Positions 1-8,227 of a stretch of DNA of 64,000 bases are shown here, one piece after another. The DNA is taken from NCBI GenBank assembly GCA_019637155.1, contig JAHBWE010000012.1, positions 248,001 to 312,000 of the forward strand, in the 5' to 3' direction. A program made the position numbers and the translations under genes. Position 1 is the first letter of the stretch, and each line of letters opens with the position of its first letter. The notes under the pieces are model-generated. The model saw only the letters and a list, made by a program, of their open reading frames with translations. It was not told the origin of the DNA and ran no database searches. The stretch comes from Labilithrix sp. GTDB lineage: Bacteria > Myxococcota_A > Polyangia > Polyangiales > Polyangiaceae.

Positions 1-593
1 AGAGCGAACACGATAACGAACTGCACATTCTCTGCCACCTCGTGCCATCGCTTGAACGAGTTCTGTGAGAACACATAGACATTCGATACCAACTCGTCCA
101 CGGCTAGATTGCCATGAACGAACTCGGAGCATTGACGGTACGCGCTCTTCGCGATCGCTGCGACATGACGAGTTTCAGACTCTAGACCAGGCGCAAACTC
201 CTTCGCGTACGTGGGGCTCAGAACGCCATCGCTGTCGTCGGAGAGCGATGCCCAGACGATATCGCGCCGACCAGCCTTCCACTGAGAGTGCCAGAGCGCG
301 TGGGCCGAGTGCTGCACGCCCGTCAGCGCCAATTCGAGACACGAGCGAAGTGCAACAAATGCGTATCGATAGCTACCGATCGAGAGGAGGCTTAGCGCGA
401 CCTGGAATTCGGCCTGCGCTTTCTTCAAAAGGAGCGATTCGTCTCGATCGGCCAGAACGTCAATCCACAGCTGCATGTCCGACAAGAATTGATGCGATTC
501 GGCCTGGGCAACAAAATCTGGCGACGCGCACGATAACTCGAGTATCTCGCCTTGCCGCCTATACAAGTTTCGATAGTAGTCAGCGCAATTCAA
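1..593 (-). CDS. Truncated HEPN-like protein of a low-GC segment (C-terminus beyond the window)
   Basis: An uninterrupted minus-strand reading frame runs from TTG at 593 off the left edge (197 codons visible). AGGGG lies a few bases upstream of the TTG, which decided the start. Around residues 153-160 there is an Arg-x6-His motif inside the run SEFVHGN, and further upstream ALRSCLELAL; both resemble HEPN-type or Abi-type proteins that often act as RNases in toxin-antitoxin or abortive-infection systems. Codon use is unlike all the neighbours: TTA, ATA, TTG, CTA, AAT and TAT are common and GC content is visibly lower, a sign of transfer. The family assignment is an inference from short motifs; the frame itself is clear. 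Confidence 0.6.
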   Translation of the reverse strand, partial: MNCADYYRNLYRRQGEILELSCASPDFVAQAESHQFLSDMQLWIDVLADRDESLLLKKAQAEFQVALSLLSIGSYRYAFVALRSCLELALTGVQHSAHALWHSQWKAGRRDIVWASLSDDSDGVLSPTYAKEFAPGLESETRHVAAIAKSAYRQCSEFVHGNLAVDELVSNVYVFSQNSFKRWHEVAENVQFVIVFA

Positions 594-635
594 TTCTATC
601 CCCTGTCACTGTTGTGTGTTGTGTCCATAAGCGTG

Positions 636-2093
636 TCACTTTCCGAGGAGCTGCTTCAACACCCAGTCGATGCGCTCGGCGTAGGGCGGGCGCAGCATCG
701 AGGTCGCGCTGATGCGGCTCTGGTAGAAGACCGGCTTCTTCTTCGTGAACGTCTCGAAGCCCTCGCGGCCGTGGTAGTGGCCGACGCCGCTCGGGCCCGC
801 GCCGCCGAAAGGCAGGTCGGGCTGCGCGACGTGGAGCATCACGTCGTTGACGGTGACGCCGCCGCTCACCGTCTCGCGCAGCACCTTGTCGATGCGGCGC
901 TGGTTGTTGTCGAAGTAGTAGAGCGCGAGCGGCCGCGGGTGATCGTTGACGTAGTTGATCGCCTCCTCGAGCTTCTCGTACGTGAAGATCGGGAGGATCG
1001 GCCCGAAGATCTCCTCCTGCATCACGTCCATCTCGTCCTTCACGTGGAGGAGGATGATCGGCGCCATCTTGCGCGAGTTCGGGTCGAGCTCCTCCTTCAT
1101 CGGGTTGAGCTCGATGATCTTCGCGCCGCGGTCGCGCGCGTTCTTGATGTAGCCCGCGAGGCGCTCGTAGTGCGCGTCGTTGATGATGGTCGTGTAGTCC
1201 GAGTTCTGGCCGAGGCGCGGGAACATCTGGTTCACCGCGAGGCGGCACTCCTCGACGAACGCGTCAACGCGGCCCTTCGGCAGGATCGCGTAGTCGGGCG
1301 CGACGCAGGTCTGCCCCGCGTTGAAGCACTTGCCGAACATGATCTTCTGCGCCGCCTGCTGGAGCGAGTAGCCCTCGCCGACGATCGCGGGCGACTTGCC
1401 GCCGAGCTCGAGCGTGACCGGGACGAGGTTCTCCGCCGCCGCGCGCATGACGATCTTGCCGAGGCGCGGCGAGCCGGTGAAGACGAGGTGATCGAGCGGC
1501 AGGTGCGTGAACGCCTCCGCGACGTCGGCGCCGCCGGTGACGACGGTGACGTGATCGGGCGCGAACGTGTCGGCGACGAGCTGCTTGATCGCCGCCGCCG
1601 CGTCGCCCGCGATCTCGCTCGGCTTGATCATCACGCGGCAGCCCGCGCCGAGCGCGCCGACGAGCGGAGCGAGCGAGAGCTGGAGCGGGTAGTTCCACGG
1701 CGAGACGATGCCGACGACGCCGACCGGCTGCATCACGACCTCGGCGCGGCCGGGGAGGAACATCCACGAGACCTCGCGCGGCTCCGTCTCCATCCACTCG
1801 TGGAGGTGGGTGCGGACGTGCTTGATCTCGTTGATGACGAGGAGGATCTCCGCCGCGAGCGTCTCGTGGCGCGAGCGGCTGCCGTAGTCCATCGACACCG
1901 CCTTCGCGAGGTCGTTCTTCCGCGCGAGGATCGCCGCCTCGAGCTTGTCGAGGTGCTCGATCCGCTGGTCGTAGTCGGGGGGGCCGCTCTTCCGCGCCGC
2001 CTGGCGCATCTTCATCAGCGTCTGTCCGAGCTCCGCGACGGGCCCGAGGATGACGGGCTGACTGATGGGCTGCGTGTTCTCGGAGAGCGTCAT
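636..2093 (-). CDS. Coniferyl-aldehyde-dehydrogenase-type aldehyde dehydrogenase
   Basis: A full-length 485-residue NAD(P)-dependent aldehyde dehydrogenase that oxidises an aldehyde to its acid in the cytosol. The family signature is complete: the SPWNYPLQL region near residue 130, the catalytic Glu in LELGGKSP, the nucleophilic Cys in the GQTC motif, and EEIFGPILP further on. The short N-terminus, the LPFGGAGPSGVGHYHG stretch and a hydrophobic C-terminal tail match the coniferyl/fatty aldehyde dehydrogenase subgroup (class 3-like) rather than the 500-residue class 1/2 enzymes. The substrate cannot be told from sequence. It is divergent from glpD, with 54 bases between them that must hold both promoters. 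Confidence 0.93.
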   Translation of the reverse strand: MTLSENTQPISQPVILGPVAELGQTLMKMRQAARKSGPPDYDQRIEHLDKLEAAILARKNDLAKAVSMDYGSRSRHETLAAEILLVINEIKHVRTHLHEWMETEPREVSWMFLPGRAEVVMQPVGVVGIVSPWNYPLQLSLAPLVGALGAGCRVMIKPSEIAGDAAAAIKQLVADTFAPDHVTVVTGGADVAEAFTHLPLDHLVFTGSPRLGKIVMRAAAENLVPVTLELGGKSPAIVGEGYSLQQAAQKIMFGKCFNAGQTCVAPDYAILPKGRVDAFVEECRLAVNQMFPRLGQNSDYTTIINDAHYERLAGYIKNARDRGAKIIELNPMKEELDPNSRKMAPIILLHVKDEMDVMQEEIFGPILPIFTYEKLEEAINYVNDHPRPLALYYFDNNQRRIDKVLRETVSGGVTVNDVMLHVAQPDLPFGGAGPSGVGHYHGREGFETFTKKKPVFYQSRISATSMLRPPYAERIDWVLKQLLGK

Positions 2094-2147
2094 GGGGTCC
2101 GGAGCCTATCAAGTCGGCCCGAGGTCGAGTAGCGTCTACGCCCGAAG

Positions 2148-3704
2148 ATGTGGCGTCAGGGATACCGCGACGAGGTCTGGAGCCGGCTGGATCAGGAATG
2201 GGACCTCATCGTCGTCGGCGGCGGCATCACCGGCGCCGGCATCCTCGGTGAGGCGGTCCGCCACGGGAAGTCGGTGCTGCTCGTCGAGGCGCAGGACTTC
2301 TCCTCCGGCACGTCGAGCCGCTCGACCAAGCTCGTGCACGGCGGCCTCCGCTACCTGCGCCAGGGTCAGTTCCTCGTGACGCGCAAGTCGGTGCGCGAGC
2401 GCGAGCGCTTGATGAACGAAGGCGTCGGCCTCGTGAACCCGCTCGCGTTCTCGCTCACCGCCTTCCCCGGCGATCAGATGCCGAAGTGGATGTACGGCGT
2501 CGGCCTCGCGATGTACGACGCGCTCGCGTGGAAGTGGGCGCACGAGCGCCAGTCGAAGAAGGCCATCATCGAGCGTCTCCCCGCGCTCGACGGCTCCGCC
2601 GTGACCGGCGGCTATCGCTACTTCGACGCGCAGACCGACGACTCGCGGCTCACGTTGCGCGTCATCCGCGAGGCGGTGAAGCAGGGCGGCACCGCGATCA
2701 ACTACGTGAAGGCCGAAAAGCTCCTCCGCACCGAGGACGGCAAGGTCCGCGGCGTCGTCCTGCGCGACGTCGCGAACGGCGCGCGCACCGCGGAGGTGAA
2801 GGCCAAGGTCGTCATCAACGCGACCGGCGCGTGGGCCGACGAGCTCCGCGCCGAGGTCGGCCAGGAGAAGCGCCTCCGCAAGATCCGCGGGAGCCACCTC
2901 ACCTTCGACGCGACGCGTTTCCCCCTCGCCGAGGCGGTGAGCCTCCTCCACCCGCGCGATCAACGCGCGGTGTTCGCGATCCCGTGGGAGGGCGTCACCA
3001 TCCTCGGCACGACCGACGTCGATCACGGCGACCTCCACGAGGAGCCGGCGATCAGCGATCAGGAGCGCGAGTACCTCCTCGAGGCGGCGCAGAAGGCGTT
3101 CCCCGGCCTCGAGCTCGCGCCCCAGGACGTCATCTCGACGTGGTCGGGCGTGCGGCCCGTCATCGGGACGGGCAAGAGCGATCCGTCGAAGGAGTCGCGC
3201 GAGCACGCGATCTGGAACGAGGACGGCCTCCTCACGATCACGGGCGGCAAGCTCACGACCTTCGCGGTCATGGCGCGCGAGGCGCTCGAAGCGGCGGAGG
3301 CCGAGCTCGGCCCGCTAGAGGAGCGCACGCGCGTGCTGGAGGCGAACCCGGAGGACGTCGACTGGCCGAGCGCGATGAGCGACGAGGACAAGCTCCGTCT
3401 CGTCGGCCGCTTCGGCGCCGAGCTCCCCGCCATCACCGGCGACAAGGAGGGCGCGACGAAGATCCCCGGGACGATCGCGTACTATAGCGAGCTCCGCCAC
3501 GCCGCGCGGAACGAGGGCGTCGTGAACCTCTCCGACTTGCTCCTCCGCCGCGTGCGGCTCGGGCTCCTCTTGCCCGACGGCGGGCTCGGGCTCGAGAAGG
3601 AGATCCGCGCGATCGTCCAGCCCGAGCTCGGCTGGGACGACGCGCGCTGGGACCGCGAGGTCGTGCGCTACCGCGAGACGTGGCACAAGGCCTACCGGCC
3701 CTGA
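2148..3704 (+). CDS. glpD: FAD-dependent glycerol-3-phosphate dehydrogenase
   Basis: Oxidises sn-glycerol 3-phosphate to dihydroxyacetone phosphate and passes electrons to the quinone pool at the inner membrane face. The 518-residue protein has the dinucleotide-binding loop VVGGGITGAG at about residues 22-31, followed by SSRSTKLVHGGLRYL, the GlpD/GlpA signature. A C-terminal domain follows from about residue 390, and the length equals that of typical aerobic GlpD. The start is the ATG opening MWRQGYRDEVW, 25 residues before the FAD loop. No glycerol kinase or facilitator lies in the window, so glpD is alone here. Confidence 0.95.
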   Translation: MWRQGYRDEVWSRLDQEWDLIVVGGGITGAGILGEAVRHGKSVLLVEAQDFSSGTSSRSTKLVHGGLRYLRQGQFLVTRKSVRERERLMNEGVGLVNPLAFSLTAFPGDQMPKWMYGVGLAMYDALAWKWAHERQSKKAIIERLPALDGSAVTGGYRYFDAQTDDSRLTLRVIREAVKQGGTAINYVKAEKLLRTEDGKVRGVVLRDVANGARTAEVKAKVVINATGAWADELRAEVGQEKRLRKIRGSHLTFDATRFPLAEAVSLLHPRDQRAVFAIPWEGVTILGTTDVDHGDLHEEPAISDQEREYLLEAAQKAFPGLELAPQDVISTWSGVRPVIGTGKSDPSKESREHAIWNEDGLLTITGGKLTTFAVMAREALEAAEAELGPLEERTRVLEANPEDVDWPSAMSDEDKLRLVGRFGAELPAITGDKEGATKIPGTIAYYSELRHAARNEGVVNLSDLLLRRVRLGLLLPDGGLGLEKEIRAIVQPELGWDDARWDREVVRYRETWHKAYRP

Positions 3705-3708
3705 GCGG

Positions 3709-4335
3709 CTACTGGAGCCATGCCGGCATGTCTTCCAAGTGCTCCGGGAGCGGCGGCAGGATCTCTTTCGAGAACGGGAGCAACACCTTCGCCGTGAGGG
3801 CGCAGTCGAGCTCGGCGACCTTCGCCTTGAAGTCCTCCACCGGGTACTTGTCGTCTCCGACCGCCGTGCCGTGGAGCAGGACCCAGCAGAACGTGCCGAG
3901 GTCGTCGAAGCGGTACCACTGCCACGAATGAAATGACTCCATCGAAAGACCGGCGACGGTGCCGTCCTCGAGGAGACAGAACATGACCCCGCCTCCGTTG
4001 TCGGCGAGGCCGATCGCCGTACGCGCCAGCTCGAGGGGCTTCCCGCCATCCTCGAAGACCTCCTCGAGCTCGTCGCCGAGGTCTTCGGCGAGCGAATACC
4101 CGAAGTCGAAGAAGCCCACGCGCAGCCCTGGGTTCTTGCCCAGGGCTGGGACCTTGCCCGCGCGCGCCAGCGCATCGAGGGCCAGGAGCTCCTTCTTCAC
4201 CGAGGCCGGGAGCTTCTCGAGCTGCTCCGGCCTCACGCCCGGCGCCGCCTGGCTGACGGGCCTGTCCGGATAGAACCTCTCGATGTCTGCTGCAAAGCTT
4301 CCGCTGGAGACGTACGTATCGAGCTTGGTCGTCAT
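3709..4335 (-). CDS. Uncharacterised cytosolic protein
   Basis: A 208-residue protein with no signal peptide or membrane segment that I do not recognise. The start is the ATG giving MTTKLDTYVSSGSF. The frame stays open upstream for another 670 bases, but that part overlaps the sigma-factor gene on the other strand and looks like a shadow. The C-terminal half is rich in Trp, Phe and acidic residues (SMESFHSWQWYRFDDLG), loosely like SMI1/KNR4 (SUKH) immunity-type proteins, but I cannot confirm that. It converges on glpD with only four bases between the two stops. Confidence 0.65.
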   Translation of the reverse strand: MTTKLDTYVSSGSFAADIERFYPDRPVSQAAPGVRPEQLEKLPASVKKELLALDALARAGKVPALGKNPGLRVGFFDFGYSLAEDLGDELEEVFEDGGKPLELARTAIGLADNGGGVMFCLLEDGTVAGLSMESFHSWQWYRFDDLGTFCWVLLHGTAVGDDKYPVEDFKAKVAELDCALTAKVLLPFSKEILPPLPEHLEDMPAWLQ

Positions 4336-4401
4336 TGCGGGCGAGCCTAACCGGAATCGCGCATGTAATGATCCGGAACGATCGGGCTTCAAGGGGATGT
4401 G

Positions 4402-5010
4402 ATGACGGTCACGGCAGACGCGCCTCGTTCGCGCGCGGAGGAAGACGCCGTGCTCGTCGCGCGTGCCGCCGCCGGCGACGAGCGCGCGTTCGCCGTCCTC
4501 TACGACACGCATCGCGCCCGCCTCTATCGCCTCGCCTACGGCATCGTGCTCGATCCGAACGAAGCGCGCGAGGCGGTGCAGGAGGCCTTCCTCAAGCTCC
4601 ATCTCGCCGCGCCGGCGTGGGAGCCGCGCGCGGCGATCGGGACCTGGCTCCATCGCGTCGTCCTCCACCACTGCCTCGGCCTGAAGCAGCGGCTCCTCCG
4701 CTTCGCACGGCCGATGCTCGCGCCGCGCACGCAGAAGACGCCCGAGTCGGAGGCGGTGCTCGGCGAGGCGATGCGCATCGTCGAAGAGGAGCTCGCGAAG
4801 CTCTCGCTCAAGCAGCGCGCCGTCGCGACGCTCTTCCTCGACGGCGAGCTCGCCCCCGCCGAGATCGCGCCGCTCGTCGGGATGACCCCGAACGCGACGC
4901 GGGTGACCTTGCATCGCGCGCTCGCCTCGCTCCGCGCCACGCTCGCCGCCGCCGGCATCGACGCCACCCCGACCCCCGATGAGCTCGCGCTCGCCGAGGA
5001 GCACGACTGA
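4402..5010 (+). CDS. ECF-type RNA polymerase sigma factor
   Basis: A 202-residue group-4 sigma factor. Region 2 lies at roughly residues 16-83, with the YRLAYGIVLDPNEAREAVQEAFLKL block that binds core polymerase and the -10 element. Region 4 lies at roughly 128-180, with the helix-turn-helix ending in GMTPNATRVTLHRALASLR. I chose ATG 4402, which has AAGGGG five bases upstream; an adjacent in-frame GTG at 4399 is less likely. Two short genes follow with 2-base gaps: a one-TM protein and a secreted STN-like protein, an arrangement that suggests a small cell-surface signalling operon. No classical zinc anti-sigma (ZAS) protein is present. Confidence 0.93.
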   Translation: MTVTADAPRSRAEEDAVLVARAAAGDERAFAVLYDTHRARLYRLAYGIVLDPNEAREAVQEAFLKLHLAAPAWEPRAAIGTWLHRVVLHHCLGLKQRLLRFARPMLAPRTQKTPESEAVLGEAMRIVEEELAKLSLKQRAVATLFLDGELAPAEIAPLVGMTPNATRVTLHRALASLRATLAAAGIDATPTPDELALAEEHD

Positions 5011-5012
5011 CC

Positions 5013-5321
5013 ATGCCCACGCTGAGAGAACGAACCCGCGAAGCGCTCGCGCGCACCGCGCCGGACGAACGGGAGGCCCAACGCGAGCTCGCGACGATCC
5101 TGGGCCGCGCGAAGAGACGCGACCGAACGCGCGCGCGTCTCCTCTTCGCGCTCGCGCCGGTCGCGATCGCCGCCGGCGTCGTCGCCGTCCTCGTCTGGCG
5201 CGGCCGCGCGCCCGTCGCCGTCTCCGCGCCCGGCGGCGGCATCCACCTCCATCTCCACGTCGAGGGCGAGCCCGTCGACCGCGACATCACCCTCGATCTC
5301 ACGACCAAAGGAGCCCAGTGA
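5013..5321 (+). CDS. Single-pass membrane protein of the sigma-factor operon, possible anti-sigma
   Basis: A 102-residue protein with a basic, helical N-terminus (1-42, rich in Arg/Glu), one transmembrane helix at about 43-62 and a short outside tail of about 40 residues. It starts two bases after the sigma stop codon. Topology and position are those expected of a membrane-bound anti-sigma factor, but there is no HxxxCxxC motif and no recognised anti-sigma domain, so this role is inferred from context only. The tail contains an alternating HLHLHVEGE beta-like stretch. Confidence 0.75.
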   Translation: MPTLRERTREALARTAPDEREAQRELATILGRAKRRDRTRARLLFALAPVAIAAGVVAVLVWRGRAPVAVSAPGGGIHLHLHVEGEPVDRDITLDLTTKGAQ

Positions 5322-5323
5322 CC

Positions 5324-5884
5324 ATGCGCCTCACCACCCTCGTCTCCGTCGCCGCCGTCGTCCTCGCGACCGCCCTCGGCTCCGACGCCGCCGCCGCGCC
5401 GGCGAGCCTCCCCGATCGCGCGATCGACATCGACCTGAAGCAAGCGAACATCCGCACGGTGCTCACGATGCTCGGGAAGGTCGCGAGCCGCGAGGTCGTC
5501 GTGGACGACTGCGTGCAGGGCACGGTCGACCTCCGCCTCAAGAACACGCCGCTCCCTCTCGTCCTCGACGCGCTCGCGACGAAGCTCCACCTCGGGTACG
5601 AGGACGACGGCGCGACGCTGCAGGTTCACTGCGTGGGCGGCGAGAGCCCCGACGCGACGCGCGTCTCGCTCTCGGTCCACGACGGCACGCTCGCCGACGC
5701 GGCCGAGAGCCTCGCGAAGTCGGCGCACCTCGACGGCGTCGACTACCGCGCGACGCAGCGCCCGAAGGTGAACGTCACCCTCGAGCGCGTGCGCCTCGGA
5801 ACCGCCGTCGCCGTCCTCGCCGACGAGAGCGGCCTCAAGGTCGCGGTCGTGAAGAAGCGCCTCGTCGTGAGCGACGCGCGCTAG
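5324..5884 (+). CDS. Secreted protein with two secretin/TonB short N-terminal (STN)-like repeats
   Basis: A 186-residue exported protein. A signal peptide (residues 1-24, ending in DAAAAP) is followed by one STN-like unit at about 33-103 (IDIDLKQANIRTVLTMLGK) and a second, more diverged one at about 112-186 (VSLSVHDGTLADAAESLAKS). STN domains occur at the N-termini of secretins and of FecA-type TonB receptors, where they signal to FecR-like anti-sigma factors. Here they stand alone, without a beta-barrel. Two Cys (63 and 103) could form a disulfide. It is the third gene of the sigma-factor operon (2-base gap), and its stop overlaps the convergent hibernation-factor gene by 4 bases. Confidence 0.82.
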   Translation: MRLTTLVSVAAVVLATALGSDAAAAPASLPDRAIDIDLKQANIRTVLTMLGKVASREVVVDDCVQGTVDLRLKNTPLPLVLDALATKLHLGYEDDGATLQVHCVGGESPDATRVSLSVHDGTLADAAESLAKSAHLDGVDYRATQRPKVNVTLERVRLGTAVAVLADESGLKVAVVKKRLVVSDAR

Positions 5885-6423
5885 GTCGCGTGGACCGTGC
5901 TCGCCTGAGGTCCCTTCTCGCCGTCCTCTTCTGCGAAGCGGACCTTCGCGCCGACCTCGAGGTGCTCGAAGCGGGCGCCGAGGACGCTGTTCCGGTGGAA
6001 GTAGACGTCGTGCGCGTCGCCCTCCGCCGTGATGAAGCCGTAGCCCTCGTCGCGGAAGAGGCGCGCGACGACGCCGCGGGTCGGGCGCTCGTGCGTCTTC
6101 AGGTCGGGCTGGAGCAAGCGCGCGTGCTCCTCGAGGACGCGCTCCGCATCGCCGAACGCGTCGTCGATCGCGGCGTGCAGGTCCTCCTTCGCGTCGTCGA
6201 CGTTGCGTGAGACGACGAGCTCCTTGCCGGGGACGTGCATGCTGATGCGCACGTGGAACTTCTTGCCCTGGCGGCTGCGGCGGTGCGGCTCCTCGACGAC
6301 GACGTGACAGTCGACGAGCCGGTCGAACAGCTTCTCGAGCTTCGTCGCGCGCCGTTCGACGTACGACGTGACGGCGGGGGACGACTCCATGTCGCGGAAC
6401 GTGATTTGAACCGGTGTATCCAT
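5881..6423 (-). CDS. Ribosome hibernation promoting factor fused to a cold-shock domain
   Basis: A 180-residue two-domain protein. Residues 1 to about 105 are an HPF/RaiA-type domain (MDTPVQITFRDMESSPAV, then the EEPHRRSRQGKKFHVRI region), which occupies the tRNA and mRNA sites of idle 30S subunits. Residues about 114-180 are a cold-shock (CspA-type) domain with RNP1-like GYGFI and RNP2-like DVYFHRNSV, which binds single-stranded RNA or DNA. It lacks the C-terminal dimerisation domain of long HPF, so dimer formation is not expected by the usual route. The start is the ATG at 6423. The downstream neighbour on the same strand lies 26 bases upstream of it. Confidence 0.9.
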   Translation of the reverse strand: MDTPVQITFRDMESSPAVTSYVERRATKLEKLFDRLVDCHVVVEEPHRRSRQGKKFHVRISMHVPGKELVVSRNVDDAKEDLHAAIDDAFGDAERVLEEHARLLQPDLKTHERPTRGVVARLFRDEGYGFITAEGDAHDVYFHRNSVLGARFEHLEVGAKVRFAEEDGEKGPQASTVHAT

Positions 6424-6449
6424 GTGTTCCTCTTTGCCTCGTCGAGGTT

Positions 6450-6926
6450 TCACGCCGCGCGCATCGCGTGGCGGGACTTCGGGCTGCGAACGCCGCGCTT
6501 GGTCGCGCGTGCCTGCTGCGAGTCGGCCTTGATGTGGTTCGCGGCGCGGCGCGTCGACTTGCGGGACGGGCGCGTGCCCGGCGCCGTCGCTTCGAGCGCG
6601 CGCGTCGACTTGCCCTTGCTCTTCTTGTCGTCCTTGTCCGCCGACTTGAGGTTCTTCGGCTTCGCCTTCGTCACCATCTCCTCCGGCGCCTCGCGGCGAT
6701 CTTCCGCGATCGGACCGCGGCGGTTCGCCTCCACGTCGCCCTTCGCGCCGCGGGTCGTGGCCGCCGTGACGCGGCGCTGGAGCTTGGCCCGCTTGCGCTG
6801 GGCGTCGCGCGACTCTCCGTCGGCCTTCGAAGACGGGCGATGGCGACGCGCGCCGGTCGCCGTCGCGGGCCGCGTCGTCTCGTCGTACTGAGCGCTCTCG
6901 GGCGCTCGCGGATTCTGGACTGCCAT
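6450..6926 (-). CDS. Highly basic low-complexity protein
   Basis: A 158-residue protein made largely of Lys, Arg, Ala and Ser with few hydrophobics, so it is probably disordered and nucleic-acid binding. ATG 6926 is chosen because GGAGG lies seven bases before it; a longer in-frame version starting 11 codons earlier has no such site. KPKNLKSADKDDKKSKGKS and the Arg-rich C-terminus recall histone-like or ribosome-associated tails, but no family is recognised. It sits just upstream of the hibernation factor on the same strand (26 bases), so the two may be co-expressed in stationary phase; that is an inference. Confidence 0.7.
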   Translation of the reverse strand: MAVQNPRAPESAQYDETTRPATATGARRHRPSSKADGESRDAQRKRAKLQRRVTAATTRGAKGDVEANRRGPIAEDRREAPEEMVTKAKPKNLKSADKDDKKSKGKSTRALEATAPGTRPSRKSTRRAANHIKADSQQARATKRGVRSPKSRHAMRAA

Positions 6927-6971
6927 TCGAACCTCCTCCGTCGAACGACTGCAATCCACGAGCCGCGACCG

Positions 6972-7646
6972 CTAGAGCTCGGCCTCGCCGATCTCGCTCC
7001 GGAGCTGATCCATGTAGACGTGCAGGAAAGCGACGCGCTCGCGCGCGAGCCGCTTCGACGTCGCGAGGTGGAGCCGCGACGGGATCTGGAGCAGCTTCTT
7101 GAAGACGTGGTCGAGCCCCCACTGCTTGTCGTCGGGCGCGCGCGCGCGACAGAACGGATCCGACGGCGCGTAGAACGGGCGCTTCATGTCCGCGCACGTC
7201 GCCCACATCCGCGCGAGCCCGATCGCGCCGATCGCGTCGAGGCGATCCGCGTCTTGCAGCACGCGGCTCTCGAGCGCGGCGGGGACGACCCCCTTCGAGA
7301 AGGAATGATCGCGGATCGCGGCGCACACCGGATCGACGAGCGCGGCCGGCGCCTCTTCGCGGACGAGGAGCGCGCGCGCGTGCTCGGCGCAGAGGTCGCC
7401 TGCCTTCGCCGAGTCGGGGTGGGACTTGGGGAGATTGAAGAGCTCGTGGAGGAGCGCGGCGGCGCCGGCGACGGCCTCGTTCGCGGACTCGGCGCGCGCG
7501 ATCGTCACCGCGTTGACGAGCACGCGCTCGACGTGCGCGAAGTCGTGCGCCGGCTCGGTGCCCTCCGCGCGCTTCGCGGCTTCGTCGCGGAGGCGGAGCC
7601 ACAGCGACGCGTCGATGCCGCGCGGGATCAGCGGCGGTCGATCCAC
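6972..7646 (-). CDS. HD-domain phosphohydrolase, YedJ-like
   Basis: A 224-residue metal-dependent phosphohydrolase. The HD-fold landmarks are visible in order: AHDFAHVERV, then LLHELF in place of the usual His-Asp pair (Asp replaced by Glu), RDHSFSKG and DADRLDAIGAIGLAR. The last block is typical of the YedJ branch, which has nucleotide-like substrates. The best start is GTG 7646, which overlaps the end of the upstream LOG gene by 19 bases and has GGAGCG upstream; there is no ATG in this region. Translational coupling to LOG is likely. The His-Glu pair may still bind metal, but this is untested. Confidence 0.85.
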   Translation of the reverse strand: MDRPPLIPRGIDASLWLRLRDEAAKRAEGTEPAHDFAHVERVLVNAVTIARAESANEAVAGAAALLHELFNLPKSHPDSAKAGDLCAEHARALLVREEAPAALVDPVCAAIRDHSFSKGVVPAALESRVLQDADRLDAIGAIGLARMWATCADMKRPFYAPSDPFCRARAPDDKQWGLDHVFKKLLQIPSRLHLATSKRLARERVAFLHVYMDQLRSEIGEAEL

Positions 7647-8206
7647 TTCGCTCCGAGCGGCGGCGGCGTCCACGCCGCGACGGCGTCGAGGAGTCTCTCC
7701 GGCTCGTCCTCGACGACGAGGAGGCCGGCGTGCTCCTCCGCCGCGAAGCCCTGCGCGATGGTGTGGCGGAAGAGCGCGATGAACGGATCGAAGAAGCCCT
7801 TCGTGTTGAGGACCGCGTTCGGCTTCTCGTGGAGGCCGATCTGCGCGAGCGTGATCGTCTCGAACAGCTCGTCGTAGGTGCCGAAGCCACCGGGCAGCGC
7901 GAGGAACGCGTCGGAGAGCTCGATCATCCGCGTCTTCCGCTCCGCCATCGACTCGGTGAGATAGAGCTCCGCGAGCCCGTCGTGCGCGATCTCCTTCGAG
8001 ACGAGCGACTTCGGGATGATGCCGACGACGCGTCCCCCCTCCGCCAGCACCGCGTCCGCGACCTCGCCCATGAGGCCGACCTTCGCGCCGCCGTAGACGA
8101 GCGTGATCTCGCGGCGGGCGAGCGCGCGCCCGAGCGACCGCGCGGCGGTGGCGTGATCGGGGTCGTTGCCGGGGCGCGAGCCGCAGAAGACACACACGCT
8201 CTTCAT
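7628..8206 (-). CDS. LOG-family protein (cytokinin riboside phosphoribohydrolase-like / TIGR00730)
   Basis: A 192-residue Rossmann-like protein. The signature ALPGGFGTYDELFE with the preceding AERKTRMI is the LOG catalytic and binding motif; these enzymes release ribose 5-phosphate from N6-modified AMP or from other nucleoside monophosphates. N-terminal MKSVCVFCGSRPGN and the middle VYGGAKVGLMG are family landmarks. Length matches the family (about 190 residues). It is the first gene of a LOG-HD pair, which fits a nucleotide-salvage or nucleotide-cleaning role, and is divergent from the pseudokinase gene with 21 bases between starts. Confidence 0.93.
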   Translation of the reverse strand: MKSVCVFCGSRPGNDPDHATAARSLGRALARREITLVYGGAKVGLMGEVADAVLAEGGRVVGIIPKSLVSKEIAHDGLAELYLTESMAERKTRMIELSDAFLALPGGFGTYDELFETITLAQIGLHEKPNAVLNTKGFFDPFIALFRHTIAQGFAAEEHAGLLVVEDEPERLLDAVAAWTPPPLGAKWIDRR

Positions 8207-8227
8207 CTCGGTTGGAGAGCGTATAGG

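Noticed and set aside
552..2132. A long plus-strand frame covering the aldehyde dehydrogenase gene
   Set aside because: It is the reverse frame of a well-recognised enzyme and reads as Arg/Leu/Val-rich nonsense, typical of shadows in GC-rich DNA.
4336..5004. A minus-strand extension of the 3709 gene through the sigma-factor region
   Set aside because: The sigma factor and its operon are clearly on the plus strand; the extension is a GC-bias shadow.
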